Part shown: positions 6,772-14,923 of the stretch, piece by piece
How positions within the stretch are numbered: position 1 is the stretch's first letter
Layout: every line of letters begins with the position of its first letter
NCBI GenBank assembly: GCA_025363025.1
Contig: JANYEO010000185.1
Span: 1 to 14,923 of the forward strand
Direction of reading: 5' to 3'
Source of the DNA: Opitutia bacterium
GTDB taxonomy: Bacteria; Verrucomicrobiota; Verrucomicrobiia; Opitutales; JANYEO01
DNA length: 14,923 bases
The notes under the pieces: generated by a model
Database searches by the model: none
The model's input: the letters and a program-made list of their open reading frames with translations, nothing else
What the model was told of the DNA's origin: nothing
Program-made: the position numbers and the translations under genes

Positions 6772-7638
6772 ATGAAACCCGCCTCCCCTTGCTTTTTCAT
6801 CGTCTGTCTTTCCCTAGTCAGCGCACTTCCTCCTCTCACTTGGGCCGACACAGCCCCTGTAGATGCTGCAGCCAGCGCCAAATCCACGGAAGTAGCTATT
6901 GTTCCCAAAGAAACCCTCTATCGCCAAAACTTGGGCTGGATCGTGGGGCAACAGTCGGGAATCGCCAGCTTAGGTTTTAATGAAGCGGAATTAAATGACG
7001 TTGCCCAGGGCCTAACCCTGGCAGGGCAAGGAAAGCCTGCTCCCGTTAACCCACGGGACGTTTCCCGTGAAATGGACCAATATTTTCAAAAGAAAGCTGA
7101 AATCCAAAGCAAAATCAACCAAGAAAAAACTGCCAAAGAAGCCAGCCTCAATCGTGCAGCCGCAGCGACTTTTTTTGCAGATCTTAAAGAGAAAAATAAA
7201 GATAACCCCAGCTTCGGCATGCTCCCCAGTGGCGTTTGTTACGAGACCTTAACACCAGGAAACGATAAAAAGCCCACAATGAGCGATGCGGTAAAGGTTA
7301 ACTATACAGGCGCCCTTACTAATGGGCATGTATTTGATAGTTCCTATAAAGCGGGCGAACCAGTCGTATTTGCCATGAATGGCGTTATCCCTGGATTTAG
7401 CCAAGGCCTCCAAATCATTGGGGAAAAAGGAAAAGCCCGCCTCTTTATTCCAGCCGACCAAGCTTATGGCAACCGCCAGATGGGCGATGACATCCCTCCC
7501 GGATCTTTGCTTGTTTTTGATATTGAGCTCCTCGAGGTAAACCCTGAAGTTTTTCAACGCATGGGGGATGCTGTCCCCACGACAACAAAACCCAGTATCG
7601 ATAGCGCAGCCAAGCCAGGACTCCCCTCGGGCAAATAA
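6772..7638 (+). CDS. Exported FKBP-type peptidyl-prolyl cis-trans isomerase (Mip/FkpA-like)
   Basis: 288-residue proline isomerase that speeds folding of periplasmic or surface proteins. I start it at the ATG at 6772 because this gives a clean signal peptide: MKP, a hydrophobic core, then PLTWA with likely cleavage after A25. The frame is open upstream to a TTG at 6724, but that would bury the signal. Residues ~45-140 form a helical FKBP_N-type dimerisation region (SLGFNEAELNDVAQGLTLAG at 66-85). Residues ~155-256 are the FKBP domain, with Y178 (NYTGAL), F188-D189 (FDSSY), V205-I206 and F209 (VIPGFSQGL), Y232 (AYGNR), IPPGSLLVFDIELL (241-254) and F249. F209 replaces the Trp of human FKBP12, as in FkpA-like proteins. 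A Pro/Ser/Thr-rich tail of about 25 residues follows. No Shine-Dalgarno is seen. A strong terminator follows the stop. Confidence 0.93.
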   Translation: MKPASPCFFIVCLSLVSALPPLTWADTAPVDAAASAKSTEVAIVPKETLYRQNLGWIVGQQSGIASLGFNEAELNDVAQGLTLAGQGKPAPVNPRDVSREMDQYFQKKAEIQSKINQEKTAKEASLNRAAAATFFADLKEKNKDNPSFGMLPSGVCYETLTPGNDKKPTMSDAVKVNYTGALTNGHVFDSSYKAGEPVVFAMNGVIPGFSQGLQIIGEKGKARLFIPADQAYGNRQMGDDIPPGSLLVFDIELLEVNPEVFQRMGDAVPTTTKPSIDSAAKPGLPSGK

Positions 7639-7661
7639 AACCGCGGCTCTCTGTACTTATC

Positions 7662-7698
7662 AAAAACCGTTTCCGCTCACATAAGGGAAACGGTTTTT
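7662..7698. terminator. Bidirectional intrinsic terminator between FKBP gene and addA
   Basis: Perfect 13-bp inverted repeat: AAAAACCGTTTCC (7662-7674) and GGAAACGGTTTTT (7686-7698) with an 11-base loop. The arm ends give a U-run on either transcript, so the hairpin can stop both the FKBP message (stop codon at 7638) and the convergent addBA message (stop codon at 7704). Confidence 0.9.
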
Positions 7699-7703
7699 TG
7701 CTG

Positions 7704-10700
7704 CTATAAATGAATCCCCCAACGCGTTGAATAAATAACAGCGTTGAAAGCCCCCCAGCCTAAAGACTCCAACACGTCACGGTAAACCTGTAACTGTGGT
7801 ACATAAGTACTGGCAATTATCTGAGCGGACTCACGCCAATCCGTCTTCCAGTCAATCACCCACCCCACTCCTGCGGAGGCATCCCAAGCAATACAGTCGA
7901 TCGTCCCTTCGAAAGCAATAGAGGCATCTTTTTTCCAAAGAAAAGGAATTTCTACCCCGACCTGCATCCCGGGGGCAGACAATAAAGCCGCAAGCGATGA
8001 ATTTAAGAAAAGCTCAATCTCATGCTCAGCCCGAGAAAGATTAGGAAAATTAACTAAACTGGACTGCATGTGCGCAGACCAATGACCCCTGGACTGCCTC
8101 CACGGCAACGTTTCCATCATTTTATGCCATGCGTTGCCATACACCGGCCCTCCAGCAGCCCCTCCGGAAATAATCTCCCCGGGCAACACCTCCGCAGGTG
8201 CACTATCCCCATGTGCAAGCGCACTCGGCAACATACGCTTAGGGTATAAAGCGGCCTTTTCCTTGATAAATACTAAATCAAGCAACCCTGGAGCAAATAA
8301 GGGCGGCACAGCAAGCGCACTCGGCGCTTCTGTTGAGCTAGCAGACCTCGTAACGGGCTCACTATCCTGAGAAATGCTATCGGTAAATGGAGGCACTTCC
8401 AGCCAATCAGCATAGTTCAGGCCTCCGGCAGTCGCCCTCAAATAGGCTCCAAAACTCCCTTCTGTTTCTGGAAATAATAGGGCATCATCAACTAACACAA
8501 GGGTGTGCCGGGCGCGCGTCATGGCAACATAAAGCAATCGCTCTTGCTCAGCTGCTGCTTCTTCTTTCAACGCGGCTTCGAGTTCTGGTAATTTATGCGT
8601 ACGATCCAGCTTGAGTCGGGGCGGCAAATCTCCCCTAGTTTTAATCAAACGAGGATAATACGCTTTTCTAAAAGTAATAGGGCGAAAGAAATACGGAAGA
8701 ATAACAGCCTCCCACTGCAACCCTTTTGCGCTATGGCAAGAAATAAGTTGCAACTTCCCTGCTTCAGCCGGGAAAACGGCCAAACTTTCATCTAAACGAC
8801 GCTTCCAGTGCGCTATTAACTGCGAGAGGGTTAAGCCTTCAGCTTCTTTTTCCGCAACTTCCATCAAAAGCCCTTGAAGTGTTGCCGCATGAGGCGTACT
8901 GGCAGGAGCCGGCACCTCGAGCAACCGTTCCCACAGACTTACCCGCTCAACAGCCAGCCCAACGGCTTGCCTTAAAGATAATGAGCGCATGCCTGTGGCT
9001 AATGTCGTTAGTAAATCTAAAGCCTGCGGAATCTCCCCCGCTTCAACCCATAAAACGCCCAAAGAAAGCGCATGCCGACGACCCAAAGCCTCTTTTGACT
9101 TCACCCAATGAGCCAAATCATCATCCCGGACTCCAAACAGCTCGCGCAAAACACCGGCCACTTCAAATCCATCTTGCGGACTATTCAACACCACTAATAA
9201 ACCTAAAAGCCAATTAAAAGCAGGAACCGACCGCCAAACAACCCCACGCGCATGCAGCTGGTAAGGCACCCGTGCCTCCTCGAAAGCATCCGCTAGCGTT
9301 TGCAACCAATCATTTCTCGGACAAAGAAGAGCCACCTGAGACCAATCGCTCGCTTGAAGGGCCGCGGGCGTTAAACGCTTTAACCAATTTGCTAATTCTG
9401 CCGCCTCCGAAAGAATGGGCTTGGGCGCCCCCGCTTCAGCCTGCAAACGAAAAACATAACCAAGGCCTGCACCCTCTCGCGCTATAAGGGGCGTAAAGGC
9501 CACTTGCCCCGAACGGGTAGCCTCCAAAACACGCGGAAACACAGCATTAACAACGGCTACAATATGCTCATCGCACCGAAAAGTGACGGAGAAAACCAAA
9601 GCCTCGGCCAGTTGACCATCAATCAATAAATTATGGATTTTTAAATAAGTAGGCAAATCTGCCCGCATGCTGTAAATAGCCTGCTGAGGGTCTCCCACCA
9701 TAACAAAACGGCCATTATTAGCCATAGATCGCAAGCTTACCCCATCAAATTGCATGCCAGCCAAACGCAAAAGGAAGGCAAATTGACGCGCATCAACGTC
9801 TTGAGCTTCGTCTAAAACAATATGATAGCCCGCTTTTTCTAAAGCGATCCGAGCAGCAGGATTGCCAAAAAGTTGCTCCGCTAAGGGACCCATGTCATCA
9901 TAAGTGACTTCCCCTCTACTTAAGCGATAGCGTCGATAGGCCTCGCTCACTTCATAAGCATAGGCATACCAAGCCTCAGCCGCCCAATCTCGTAAAGGAC
10001 GAAGGATAATTTCAGACGCATTCAAAAACTCAACCCCACCGGCTGTAAACTCAGGAAAAGGAAGAGCCTCTTCCCCATTTTTTAAACGAACTTCCCACGC
10101 CTTTAACGTATTGACTGATGCCTCTACCCCACGGCGAAGGGTTGTGCGCTCGGGCTCCCAAGTATACAAACTTGCTAAATCAACCTCTGGCCGAGGGCCC
10201 AAGGGCTTCGGAGCCTTAAGACCCGCAGGAAATGTATGCCCAAGCGCCCATGCAGAGCGGATATCAATAAAAGACCGCGCCTGACCCCACACTCCTGTAA
10301 GCGCTAAAGGGACTCCCACTTGCCCTTCTCGGCAAAAACGCCGCCATAAAGCCCGCCCATCCTCTACGAGTTTAAGTTTTGAAGGGAGGCCCAATTCCAG
10401 CCCTTCTTCTTGAAGCAAGGTCAACGCCAAGCTATGAATTGTCCCGAAAAAAACATGAGAAAGAAAAACAGATCCAGCATTGCCAGCTGCCTGCAAAGCC
10501 TCACGCACCCGCTCCTCCATTTCTAATGCTGCTTTACGCGTATAAGTAACAACAGCCACGCGCCCCTTGGGATTACCATTCCAAGCATAGGCAAGTGCCA
10601 CTAAACGATCGACAATCGACTGCGTCTTCCCTACTCCGGCAGGGGCAATCACGCTAAAATTACGCGATCCTTCCTGCGTAAAACGATCACGGGCAATATA

Positions 10701-10718
10701 ATCTACAGGAGGCGTCAT
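7704..10718 (-). CDS. addA: UvrD-like ATP-dependent helicase/nuclease subunit AddA
   Basis: 1004-residue superfamily-1A helicase with a C-terminal PD-(D/E)XK nuclease. This is the AddA design, which unwinds and degrades duplex ends during recombinational break repair. Helicase motifs: Walker A APAGVGKT (25-32), motif Ia VVTYTRKAALEME (56-68), Walker B DEAQD (303-307), motif III VGDPQQAIYS (341-350), motif IV near FSVTFRCDE (376-384), motif V SCHSAKGLQWEAV (660-672) and motif VI YVAMTRARHTLVLV (730-743). The nuclease has H865 (GNAWHKMME), D941 (GTIDCI), D956 and K958 (VIDWKTD) and QLQVY (975-979), so it looks active. At about 1000 residues it is shorter than Bacillus AddA (about 1230). It starts in an ATGA overlap with the stop of addB (10715-10718), a sign of translational coupling; the pair should form one enzyme. 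The terminator at 7662-7698 ends the unit. Confidence 0.9.
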   Translation of the reverse strand: MTPPVDYIARDRFTQEGSRNFSVIAPAGVGKTQSIVDRLVALAYAWNGNPKGRVAVVTYTRKAALEMEERVREALQAAGNAGSVFLSHVFFGTIHSLALTLLQEEGLELGLPSKLKLVEDGRALWRRFCREGQVGVPLALTGVWGQARSFIDIRSAWALGHTFPAGLKAPKPLGPRPEVDLASLYTWEPERTTLRRGVEASVNTLKAWEVRLKNGEEALPFPEFTAGGVEFLNASEIILRPLRDWAAEAWYAYAYEVSEAYRRYRLSRGEVTYDDMGPLAEQLFGNPAARIALEKAGYHIVLDEAQDVDARQFAFLLRLAGMQFDGVSLRSMANNGRFVMVGDPQQAIYSMRADLPTYLKIHNLLIDGQLAEALVFSVTFRCDEHIVAVVNAVFPRVLEATRSGQVAFTPLIAREGAGLGYVFRLQAEAGAPKPILSEAAELANWLKRLTPAALQASDWSQVALLCPRNDWLQTLADAFEEARVPYQLHARGVVWRSVPAFNWLLGLLVVLNSPQDGFEVAGVLRELFGVRDDDLAHWVKSKEALGRRHALSLGVLWVEAGEIPQALDLLTTLATGMRSLSLRQAVGLAVERVSLWERLLEVPAPASTPHAATLQGLLMEVAEKEAEGLTLSQLIAHWKRRLDESLAVFPAEAGKLQLISCHSAKGLQWEAVILPYFFRPITFRKAYYPRLIKTRGDLPPRLKLDRTHKLPELEAALKEEAAAEQERLLYVAMTRARHTLVLVDDALLFPETEGSFGAYLRATAGGLNYADWLEVPPFTDSISQDSEPVTRSASSTEAPSALAVPPLFAPGLLDLVFIKEKAALYPKRMLPSALAHGDSAPAEVLPGEIISGGAAGGPVYGNAWHKMMETLPWRQSRGHWSAHMQSSLVNFPNLSRAEHEIELFLNSSLAALLSAPGMQVGVEIPFLWKKDASIAFEGTIDCIAWDASAGVGWVIDWKTDWRESAQIIASTYVPQLQVYRDVLESLGWGAFNAVIYSTRWGIHL

Positions 10719-13552
10719 ATTATCATTGCGAGAGTTTCATCATGCTCAAGTGTGGCTATTTCCGGATGGGTAAGGGCCCACTTTCTTTCCAATATACGTT
10801 TATCAACCCGAAGCGTGGCTAAGGGATAAGCATCCGAGATAGAATCAAAATCATTTTCCCCGCGGTCTCCCAATACGCCGCAAAAAGCTATCCGCTCCAT
10901 AACCTGCCAAAGCCCGGTGAGCCCACGTAAACCTTCCAGATCCATTTGAGGAACCACTAAAGGCTGTGCATCTGCCCCCAAAAGAGAAAGACCCACGCTT
11001 TCAGCCCCTTGCGCATGAAGAGCTAAAGCATAAAGCGCTAGCTGCAGCCCATATCCTTTTTGCATATTATAAGCCGTTAACTTCCGCCGCTGAGAAGCCT
11101 TTAGATCGATGACCCAAAGTGGATTCGCCCTCTCTTTATCATTAATAACCCAAGGCTTCACGGAAAGGACCGCGTCCATCCGCCCCTTCAAAGCCAACAC
11201 TCCCCCCGTGGGCAGCTGGACTGATAAATCAGCCGCAAGAGCTACCTCTTGGCGCAAATAAGAAAAAGGTGTAATAGCTGCCATGTGCTGCACAAAATCT
11301 AAAGCGACACCTAGAGCCTCCTGCCACACAGCCAACCATAATGGAGGAACGGATTGACCAACTTTTCCGAAAAGCGCATTTATCGAACGCTTCACCGCTT
11401 CTGCCCGCGCAAGTACAGATGACTCCCAACCGGCTATGCTTGGCCGTACTCCCACAGAATCAACCTGGACCCATTCATGCGCCCAAATCCCTTTTTGCCG
11501 AGCCCACCCATTTTCGGCGGCCACATCTAATAGAGGTTTTAACCCAAGAATCTCTTGATACCAAATACGAACAGGACGCTCCAGTACTTCCTCCCAAGCT
11601 CTACACGAAAGAATAAGTCCCCTGTTTAAAACAGCAGGATTCAATGTATACTCAAAGGGGCCAAAGGGTTGCGCAATGGCCCTCCGGCCATCGTAGGCTG
11701 ATTTAACAGTAGGAAAACCAACCTTCAGCCCTGAATGATTTAATTGTCCTATCTCTAGAGCCGGTAAAGCGGATGAAGACTGAAAAATACAGTCTGAAAT
11801 CAATGATTGGCTCGCCTGATCGCCAATCAGCCAAGCCCCCAGCGCAGGCGCCTGCAAAAAAGTGATACGGTTCTGTTGTTTGCGCTTCAATTGCTCGCTA
11901 TCTCCCTCAACCCAACCGCGATCAACCGGCAGGGCTTCGTGCCCCTCCCCTTGACACCCCTGGATCACGGCACGCTTATTTAAATCATTAAAAAAAGAAG
12001 TATAACGATGAGATCGACCGACTGACCTTAAACCTGAAGTTAGCAGCAAACGATACTCGGCAGAAAGACAGGCTGCTATCTCAAGCGGCAACACCCAAAT
12101 ACGCGCAAAAGGATCCCCTCCCTGAGGGCCTCGCACGCCCCCCTTCGAAAGCAAACTTGACTCTAAATAATTAACAATCAAGTGCTTTGGCAAAACCTCA
12201 GGCCCTGCTTGCTCCCAAGCCCCTAAAGGGGCAAGAGGGGCCTCCCCCCCCCATTGACTAAAAGCTTGAGCAATGCTACATACAAACTCGCGAGGGGCTG
12301 CAGACTCCGGCAACAAAGGCCACGTTGCAAAAAAAGCATCGGGCCGATTATTTGCTTCAAAATAAGCCTTCAAGGCTACAACAGACTCTGATTGTAGTAA
12401 AGCAAGCGCAGTATCCCATGCGCGCTCACACTTCATAGCTTCCTGCGGGCTTATGTACCCTAATTGCTCAAGGCTTCTTAAAAAAGGAAGCGCGGCCGTT
12501 AAAGTGCCCTCTTTTTGATAATTAATCCACGCTTGAAGCTGTGGATTACCCCCATCAGCCGTACAGGGCGCTCCCATTATATCATAATAAGGAACTCCCT
12601 GCGCCTGGAAAGCAGCCATTACTTCCCGCAACAAGCCAGGCTCTTCAGCTGAAATTACAATGCGGGCGCCAGCAGACCCTACCCTCAGGACTTCATTCAG
12701 AACCTTGAATGTATCATTTAAACGGTCCTCAATCGTTTCTGCCTCTACAAAAATAGGGGCAACCAAAGCACCATCCCCCACCAATGGTTCGGCCGCTGTT
12801 TCAAAAAAATGCTCCCAACTGCCCGTAAAAAAAGCCTCCGAAGCCTCTAGCGGCAAACAAACTCGCGCCTCATGGCCTAATAAAGCAGCACGGTAAAGCA
12901 GCGGCAGCAAGGCTGCATCTTTGCCATCGAACCCAAATGTAAGCAATCGATACGCCCCCGCTGGCTTTGCCTGCATGCGCACGGCCTCTAAACAAGCGCG
13001 GTCAAAAGCAACCGGAGATAACCGCTTAATACGCCCTAATGGCTGATTTTGACGCTCAGCCAAATAACGCAACCAATCATCATCGATAGCCTCAAAAGCA
13101 ATGCCACTGGCCGCGACTTCGTCCAGTCGCTTGAGCCAAAAATGCGGATCTAGCCGGGCTGCGTGGGCCAAGGGGCCCACCGCCCCTTCCAATGCCAACC
13201 CCAGCGCAAGCATCTGATCTCCTCTACTAGCCGAGCAAAAAGGGACCATTGCCTCAAGCGGCAAAACTTCCCACAAGCGCTGACGCAAAGCTTCCGGCGT
13301 TAAGGCCTGCACCTGAAAAACAGCGCCCTCCTTCAACAACCGGATCTTAATAAAGTCTAAGAAAGCTTTTTTTGGGGCAACAAGCCAGATAGGAAGCCCT
13401 AATGGCCCTGTGTTTTGCCAATCCAAAATTTGCGGCACAATAATTTCCTCGATTGCGGTTTCCCAGCGATCAACGGAATATAGACTTAAATTTGGATGCA
13501 TGCAGTGCGACATGTGGCTTTCGTTTTTGAAGTAAAGCCACTCAAAGGCCAT
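10715..13552 (-). CDS. addB: AddB-like subunit with inactive helicase-type region and C-terminal PD-(D/E)XK nuclease
   Basis: 945-residue partner of AddA. The N-terminal ~600 residues have the AddB layout but no Walker A; PIWLVAPKKA (54-63) occupies its place, so this part is probably structural and may help recognise recombination hotspots. The C-terminal nuclease is intact: H692 (WAHEW), E769 (RQEVA), D793 (GRMDAV), D816 and K818 (VIDLKAS), and GLQLALYAL (835-843). The four Fe-S cysteines of Firmicutes AddB are absent: the entry motif reads ERPVRIWYQEILGL (658-671) with Arg where Cys is expected, and no clustered cysteines follow. The first ATG is at 13552, with a TTG directly before it. 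Later ATGs at 13513 and 13501 are also possible, and conserved sequence begins after them. None has a Shine-Dalgarno. A run of nine G lies in codons 434-437. The gene overlaps addA by four bases. Confidence 0.85.
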   Translation of the reverse strand: MAFEWLYFKNESHMSHCMHPNLSLYSVDRWETAIEEIIVPQILDWQNTGPLGLPIWLVAPKKAFLDFIKIRLLKEGAVFQVQALTPEALRQRLWEVLPLEAMVPFCSASRGDQMLALGLALEGAVGPLAHAARLDPHFWLKRLDEVAASGIAFEAIDDDWLRYLAERQNQPLGRIKRLSPVAFDRACLEAVRMQAKPAGAYRLLTFGFDGKDAALLPLLYRAALLGHEARVCLPLEASEAFFTGSWEHFFETAAEPLVGDGALVAPIFVEAETIEDRLNDTFKVLNEVLRVGSAGARIVISAEEPGLLREVMAAFQAQGVPYYDIMGAPCTADGGNPQLQAWINYQKEGTLTAALPFLRSLEQLGYISPQEAMKCERAWDTALALLQSESVVALKAYFEANNRPDAFFATWPLLPESAAPREFVCSIAQAFSQWGGEAPLAPLGAWEQAGPEVLPKHLIVNYLESSLLSKGGVRGPQGGDPFARIWVLPLEIAACLSAEYRLLLTSGLRSVGRSHRYTSFFNDLNKRAVIQGCQGEGHEALPVDRGWVEGDSEQLKRKQQNRITFLQAPALGAWLIGDQASQSLISDCIFQSSSALPALEIGQLNHSGLKVGFPTVKSAYDGRRAIAQPFGPFEYTLNPAVLNRGLILSCRAWEEVLERPVRIWYQEILGLKPLLDVAAENGWARQKGIWAHEWVQVDSVGVRPSIAGWESSVLARAEAVKRSINALFGKVGQSVPPLWLAVWQEALGVALDFVQHMAAITPFSYLRQEVALAADLSVQLPTGGVLALKGRMDAVLSVKPWVINDKERANPLWVIDLKASQRRKLTAYNMQKGYGLQLALYALALHAQGAESVGLSLLGADAQPLVVPQMDLEGLRGLTGLWQVMERIAFCGVLGDRGENDFDSISDAYPLATLRVDKRILERKWALTHPEIATLEHDETLAMII
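12244..12252. repeat. addB: Nine-base G homopolymer inside addB
   Basis: Nine consecutive C on the plus strand (nine G in the coding strand) span Trp-Gly-Gly-Glu, codons 434-437 of AddB, written TGG GGG GGG GAG. A one-base slip here would shift the frame and remove the C-terminal nuclease domain. As written, the frame is intact. Confidence 0.9.
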
Positions 13553-13570
13553 CAAAAAATATAAAAACAG

Positions 13571-13618
13571 GCTAAAGCGTTAAAAAGCGCTAAAGGCTTG
13601 CACGCAAAAAAGCTTTAG
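13571..13618. promoter_or_regulatory. Operator-like repeats between addB and the RelE-fold gene
   Basis: The 69-bp divergent spacer holds three copies of CTAAAG: GCTAAAGCG (13571-13579), GCTAAAGGC (13589-13597), and an inverted copy in AAGCTTTAG (13610-13618). The second and third form an inverted repeat, CTAAAGGCTT facing AAGCTTTAG with one bulged base and a 10-base loop. The inverted repeat ends three bases before the ATG at 13622. Placement fits a binding site that controls one or both divergent genes, or a hairpin at the RelE-fold start. Function is inferred. Confidence 0.4.
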
Positions 13619-13621
13619 GGA

Positions 13622-14002
13622 ATGCTAGGTATTTATTTTATTCTCGTGTACCAGCTCAATTTTAGCAAACAGAGTATCGATTGCATCAATAAGCTAGATC
13701 GCATAGAACAGATGCAGCTTGTCGAACATTTTAGCGGCCTAACTGCTGAAATCCTCAAAAAAGGCTCTCCAGACCTGGGTAAATTCCAGCGCGAAGGGCG
13801 CACTCTTTACCGGCTTAGAGCCGGGGATTATCGCATTTACTTTGAGATAGACGACAAAGAGCGCTCGCTGATGGCTCATTACATTTTAAGCCAACACTCC
13901 CTGACCGATTTTATTGTTCGATTCAAGCTACCCCTATCAGACGCCTTGCTCCTGGAAGAGCATCCCTCTTTTTGGGGATACCTTGAAAGCCTTAAAAAAT
14001 AG
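13622..14002 (+). CDS. RelE/ParE-fold small protein without an adjacent antitoxin
   Basis: 126-residue protein (118 if it starts at the GTG at 13646). The core resembles RelE/ParE toxins: NFSKQSIDCINKLD (13-26), a long helix, then GKFQREGRTLYRLRAGDYRIYFEI (53-76) with the characteristic Y-R-L-R-x-G-D-Y-R-x-x-F block. These toxins are mRNA interferases or gyrase inhibitors, but the fold alone does not prove either. The usual C-terminal strand is followed by about 30 extra residues, ending WGYLESLKK, making it longer than the usual 85-100. No antitoxin-sized gene sits on either side: addB diverges 69 bp away and pssA starts 44 bp downstream. AGGG lies just before the ATG but nearly touches it; the GTG gives a more typical RelE N-terminus (VYQLNFSKQ). 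It may be an orphan toxin or a domesticated cellular protein. Confidence 0.65.
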   Translation: MLGIYFILVYQLNFSKQSIDCINKLDRIEQMQLVEHFSGLTAEILKKGSPDLGKFQREGRTLYRLRAGDYRIYFEIDDKERSLMAHYILSQHSLTDFIVRFKLPLSDALLLEEHPSFWGYLESLKK

Positions 14003-14046
14003 GTCTATTGCCGTATTTCTGGTATTGATCTCACATTTTCTATCTT

Positions 14047-14877
14047 ATGAACGAACAAGAAACACCCGGAACGCATCGCATTGTTGACGTCAACGAAGCC
14101 AGCCGTATCTACTTTTTGCCTAACCTATTTACAGCAGGGAACCTTTTTTTTGGGTTTTTAGCCATTATTCGCTGCATACAAGCCAAATATGATGCGGTGG
14201 ACTTTGTAATGGCCCACGGCTATTATGAACAGGCCGTTTTATTCATTTTCCTGGCCTGTGTATGCGATGTCCTCGATGGGCGAGTAGCCCGCATGGGAGG
14301 GCAAGCCTCTATTTTTGGCATAGAATTTGACTCCATGGCAGATGTGGTCTCCTTTGGCGTCGCTCCAGCCCTGATGGTTTTCTTTTTGATCCTGTCTCCA
14401 ACAGATGGCTATCCCTTTTTTAGACAAGTAGGGTGGTTAATTGGATTTATCTACCTTCTGTGTGCAGCCGTTCGGCTAGCCCGCTTCAACGTCATCTCTA
14501 GCCCGCTTTTAGCCTCAGATGATGAGCCCATATCCGAAGATTTTCGCGGCATGCCAGTCCCTGCAGCAGCCGGAGTCATCGCTTCTTTGGTCCTGTTACT
14601 CAATAATTTTGACCTACGAGAAGCCGCTCTCATTTTGCCAGTCCTAATGCTTTTGATCGCCTGGTTGATGGTGAGCTCCATCCCCTACCCCAGTTTTAAA
14701 AAAATTGATTGGCATACAAAAACCAAACTCAGCACGTTCATCTTAGCTATTGTTTTTGCCATCTTCGTATTCCTCAGGCCGGATTTCACCCTCACAACCC
14801 TCTTCTTGGGCTATACCCTGTATGGACTCTTGCGCGCACTCAAGCAGTGGATCAAGAAGCCTAAAAAAGTAGCTTAA
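14047..14877 (+). CDS. pssA: CDP-diacylglycerol--serine O-phosphatidyltransferase
   Basis: 276-residue integral membrane enzyme that joins CDP-diacylglycerol and L-serine to make phosphatidylserine, the precursor of phosphatidylethanolamine. The CDP-alcohol phosphatidyltransferase signature is exact: D74-x2-D77-G78-x2-A81-R82-x8-G91-x3-D95-x3-D99, where the four Asp bind metals and the substrate. The N-terminal FLPNLFTAGNLFFGFLAI (23-40) and the later SSIPYPSFKKI (210-220) are typical of the bacterial PssA branch and separate it from PgsA. About eight hydrophobic segments are visible (roughly 24-45, 62-80, 103-117, 130-146, 172-188, 193-212, 226-244, 248-264), followed by a basic tail KKPKKVA. 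It starts 44 bp after the RelE-fold gene and may share its transcript. No Shine-Dalgarno precedes the ATG. The remaining 46 bases of the window hold nothing recognisable. Confidence 0.93.
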   Translation: MNEQETPGTHRIVDVNEASRIYFLPNLFTAGNLFFGFLAIIRCIQAKYDAVDFVMAHGYYEQAVLFIFLACVCDVLDGRVARMGGQASIFGIEFDSMADVVSFGVAPALMVFFLILSPTDGYPFFRQVGWLIGFIYLLCAAVRLARFNVISSPLLASDDEPISEDFRGMPVPAAAGVIASLVLLLNNFDLREAALILPVLMLLIAWLMVSSIPYPSFKKIDWHTKTKLSTFILAIVFAIFVFLRPDFTLTTLFLGYTLYGLLRALKQWIKKPKKVA

Positions 14878-14923
14878 GATAAAAATTACGCTTCAAGCTC
14901 TTGCCAGACTAGCTTAAAGGCTG

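Noticed and set aside
6699..6980. 93-codon plus-strand frame overlapping the FKBP start
   Set aside because: It reads the FKBP signal-peptide region in the wrong frame; the FKBP frame gives a signal peptide and a full domain.

Overview
The window looks like a housekeeping stretch of a bacterial chromosome with intermediate GC. It holds nine recognisable protein genes plus one small RelE-fold protein. I see no insertion sequence, prophage, CRISPR array, tRNA or rRNA. The organism is probably a member of the PVC superphylum, most likely Verrucomicrobiota. This rests on a long Chlamydia/Verrucomicrobia-style NrdA with ATP-cone domains, a NrdB without the radical tyrosine, and an F-type AtpB start with a signal-like N-terminus. 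The F-type ATPase argues against classical Chlamydia. This placement is inference; no marker gene is present.

Layout. Positions 1-149 (minus) are the start of atpB, cut by the window edge. Then, all on the minus strand and read right to left, come nrdB (5381-4296), nrdA (4248-1012) and trmB (909-283). A gene-poor region of about 520 bp (5382-5901) lies upstream of nrdB and carries a repeated motif and a possible leader ORF. tenA (6567-5902, minus) and a secreted FKBP-type prolyl isomerase (6772-7638, plus) diverge from a shared spacer. A strong bidirectional hairpin terminator (7662-7698) separates the FKBP gene from the convergent addB-addA pair (13552-7704, minus), whose ORFs overlap by ATGA. 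On the right, a RelE-fold protein (13622-14002) and pssA (14047-14877) run on the plus strand, diverging from addB.

How the genes fit together. NrdA and NrdB form a class I ribonucleotide reductase that supplies dNTPs. AddA and AddB form a helicase-nuclease for double-strand-break end processing. TrmB makes m7G46 in tRNA, TenA salvages thiamine pyrimidine, PssA starts phosphatidylserine/phosphatidylethanolamine synthesis, and the FKBP protein folds envelope proteins. No single pathway unites them.

The most interesting point is the R2 subunit: it has leucine where the radical tyrosine normally sits, while all metal ligands and electron-relay residues are conserved. This suggests a metal-based (class Ic-like) radical initiator with an uncommon residue. 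Other points are the nrdB upstream repeats, an antitoxin-less RelE-fold gene with operator-like repeats, a nine-G tract inside addB, and a general scarcity of Shine-Dalgarno sequences. I did not find a clearly new multi-gene system.
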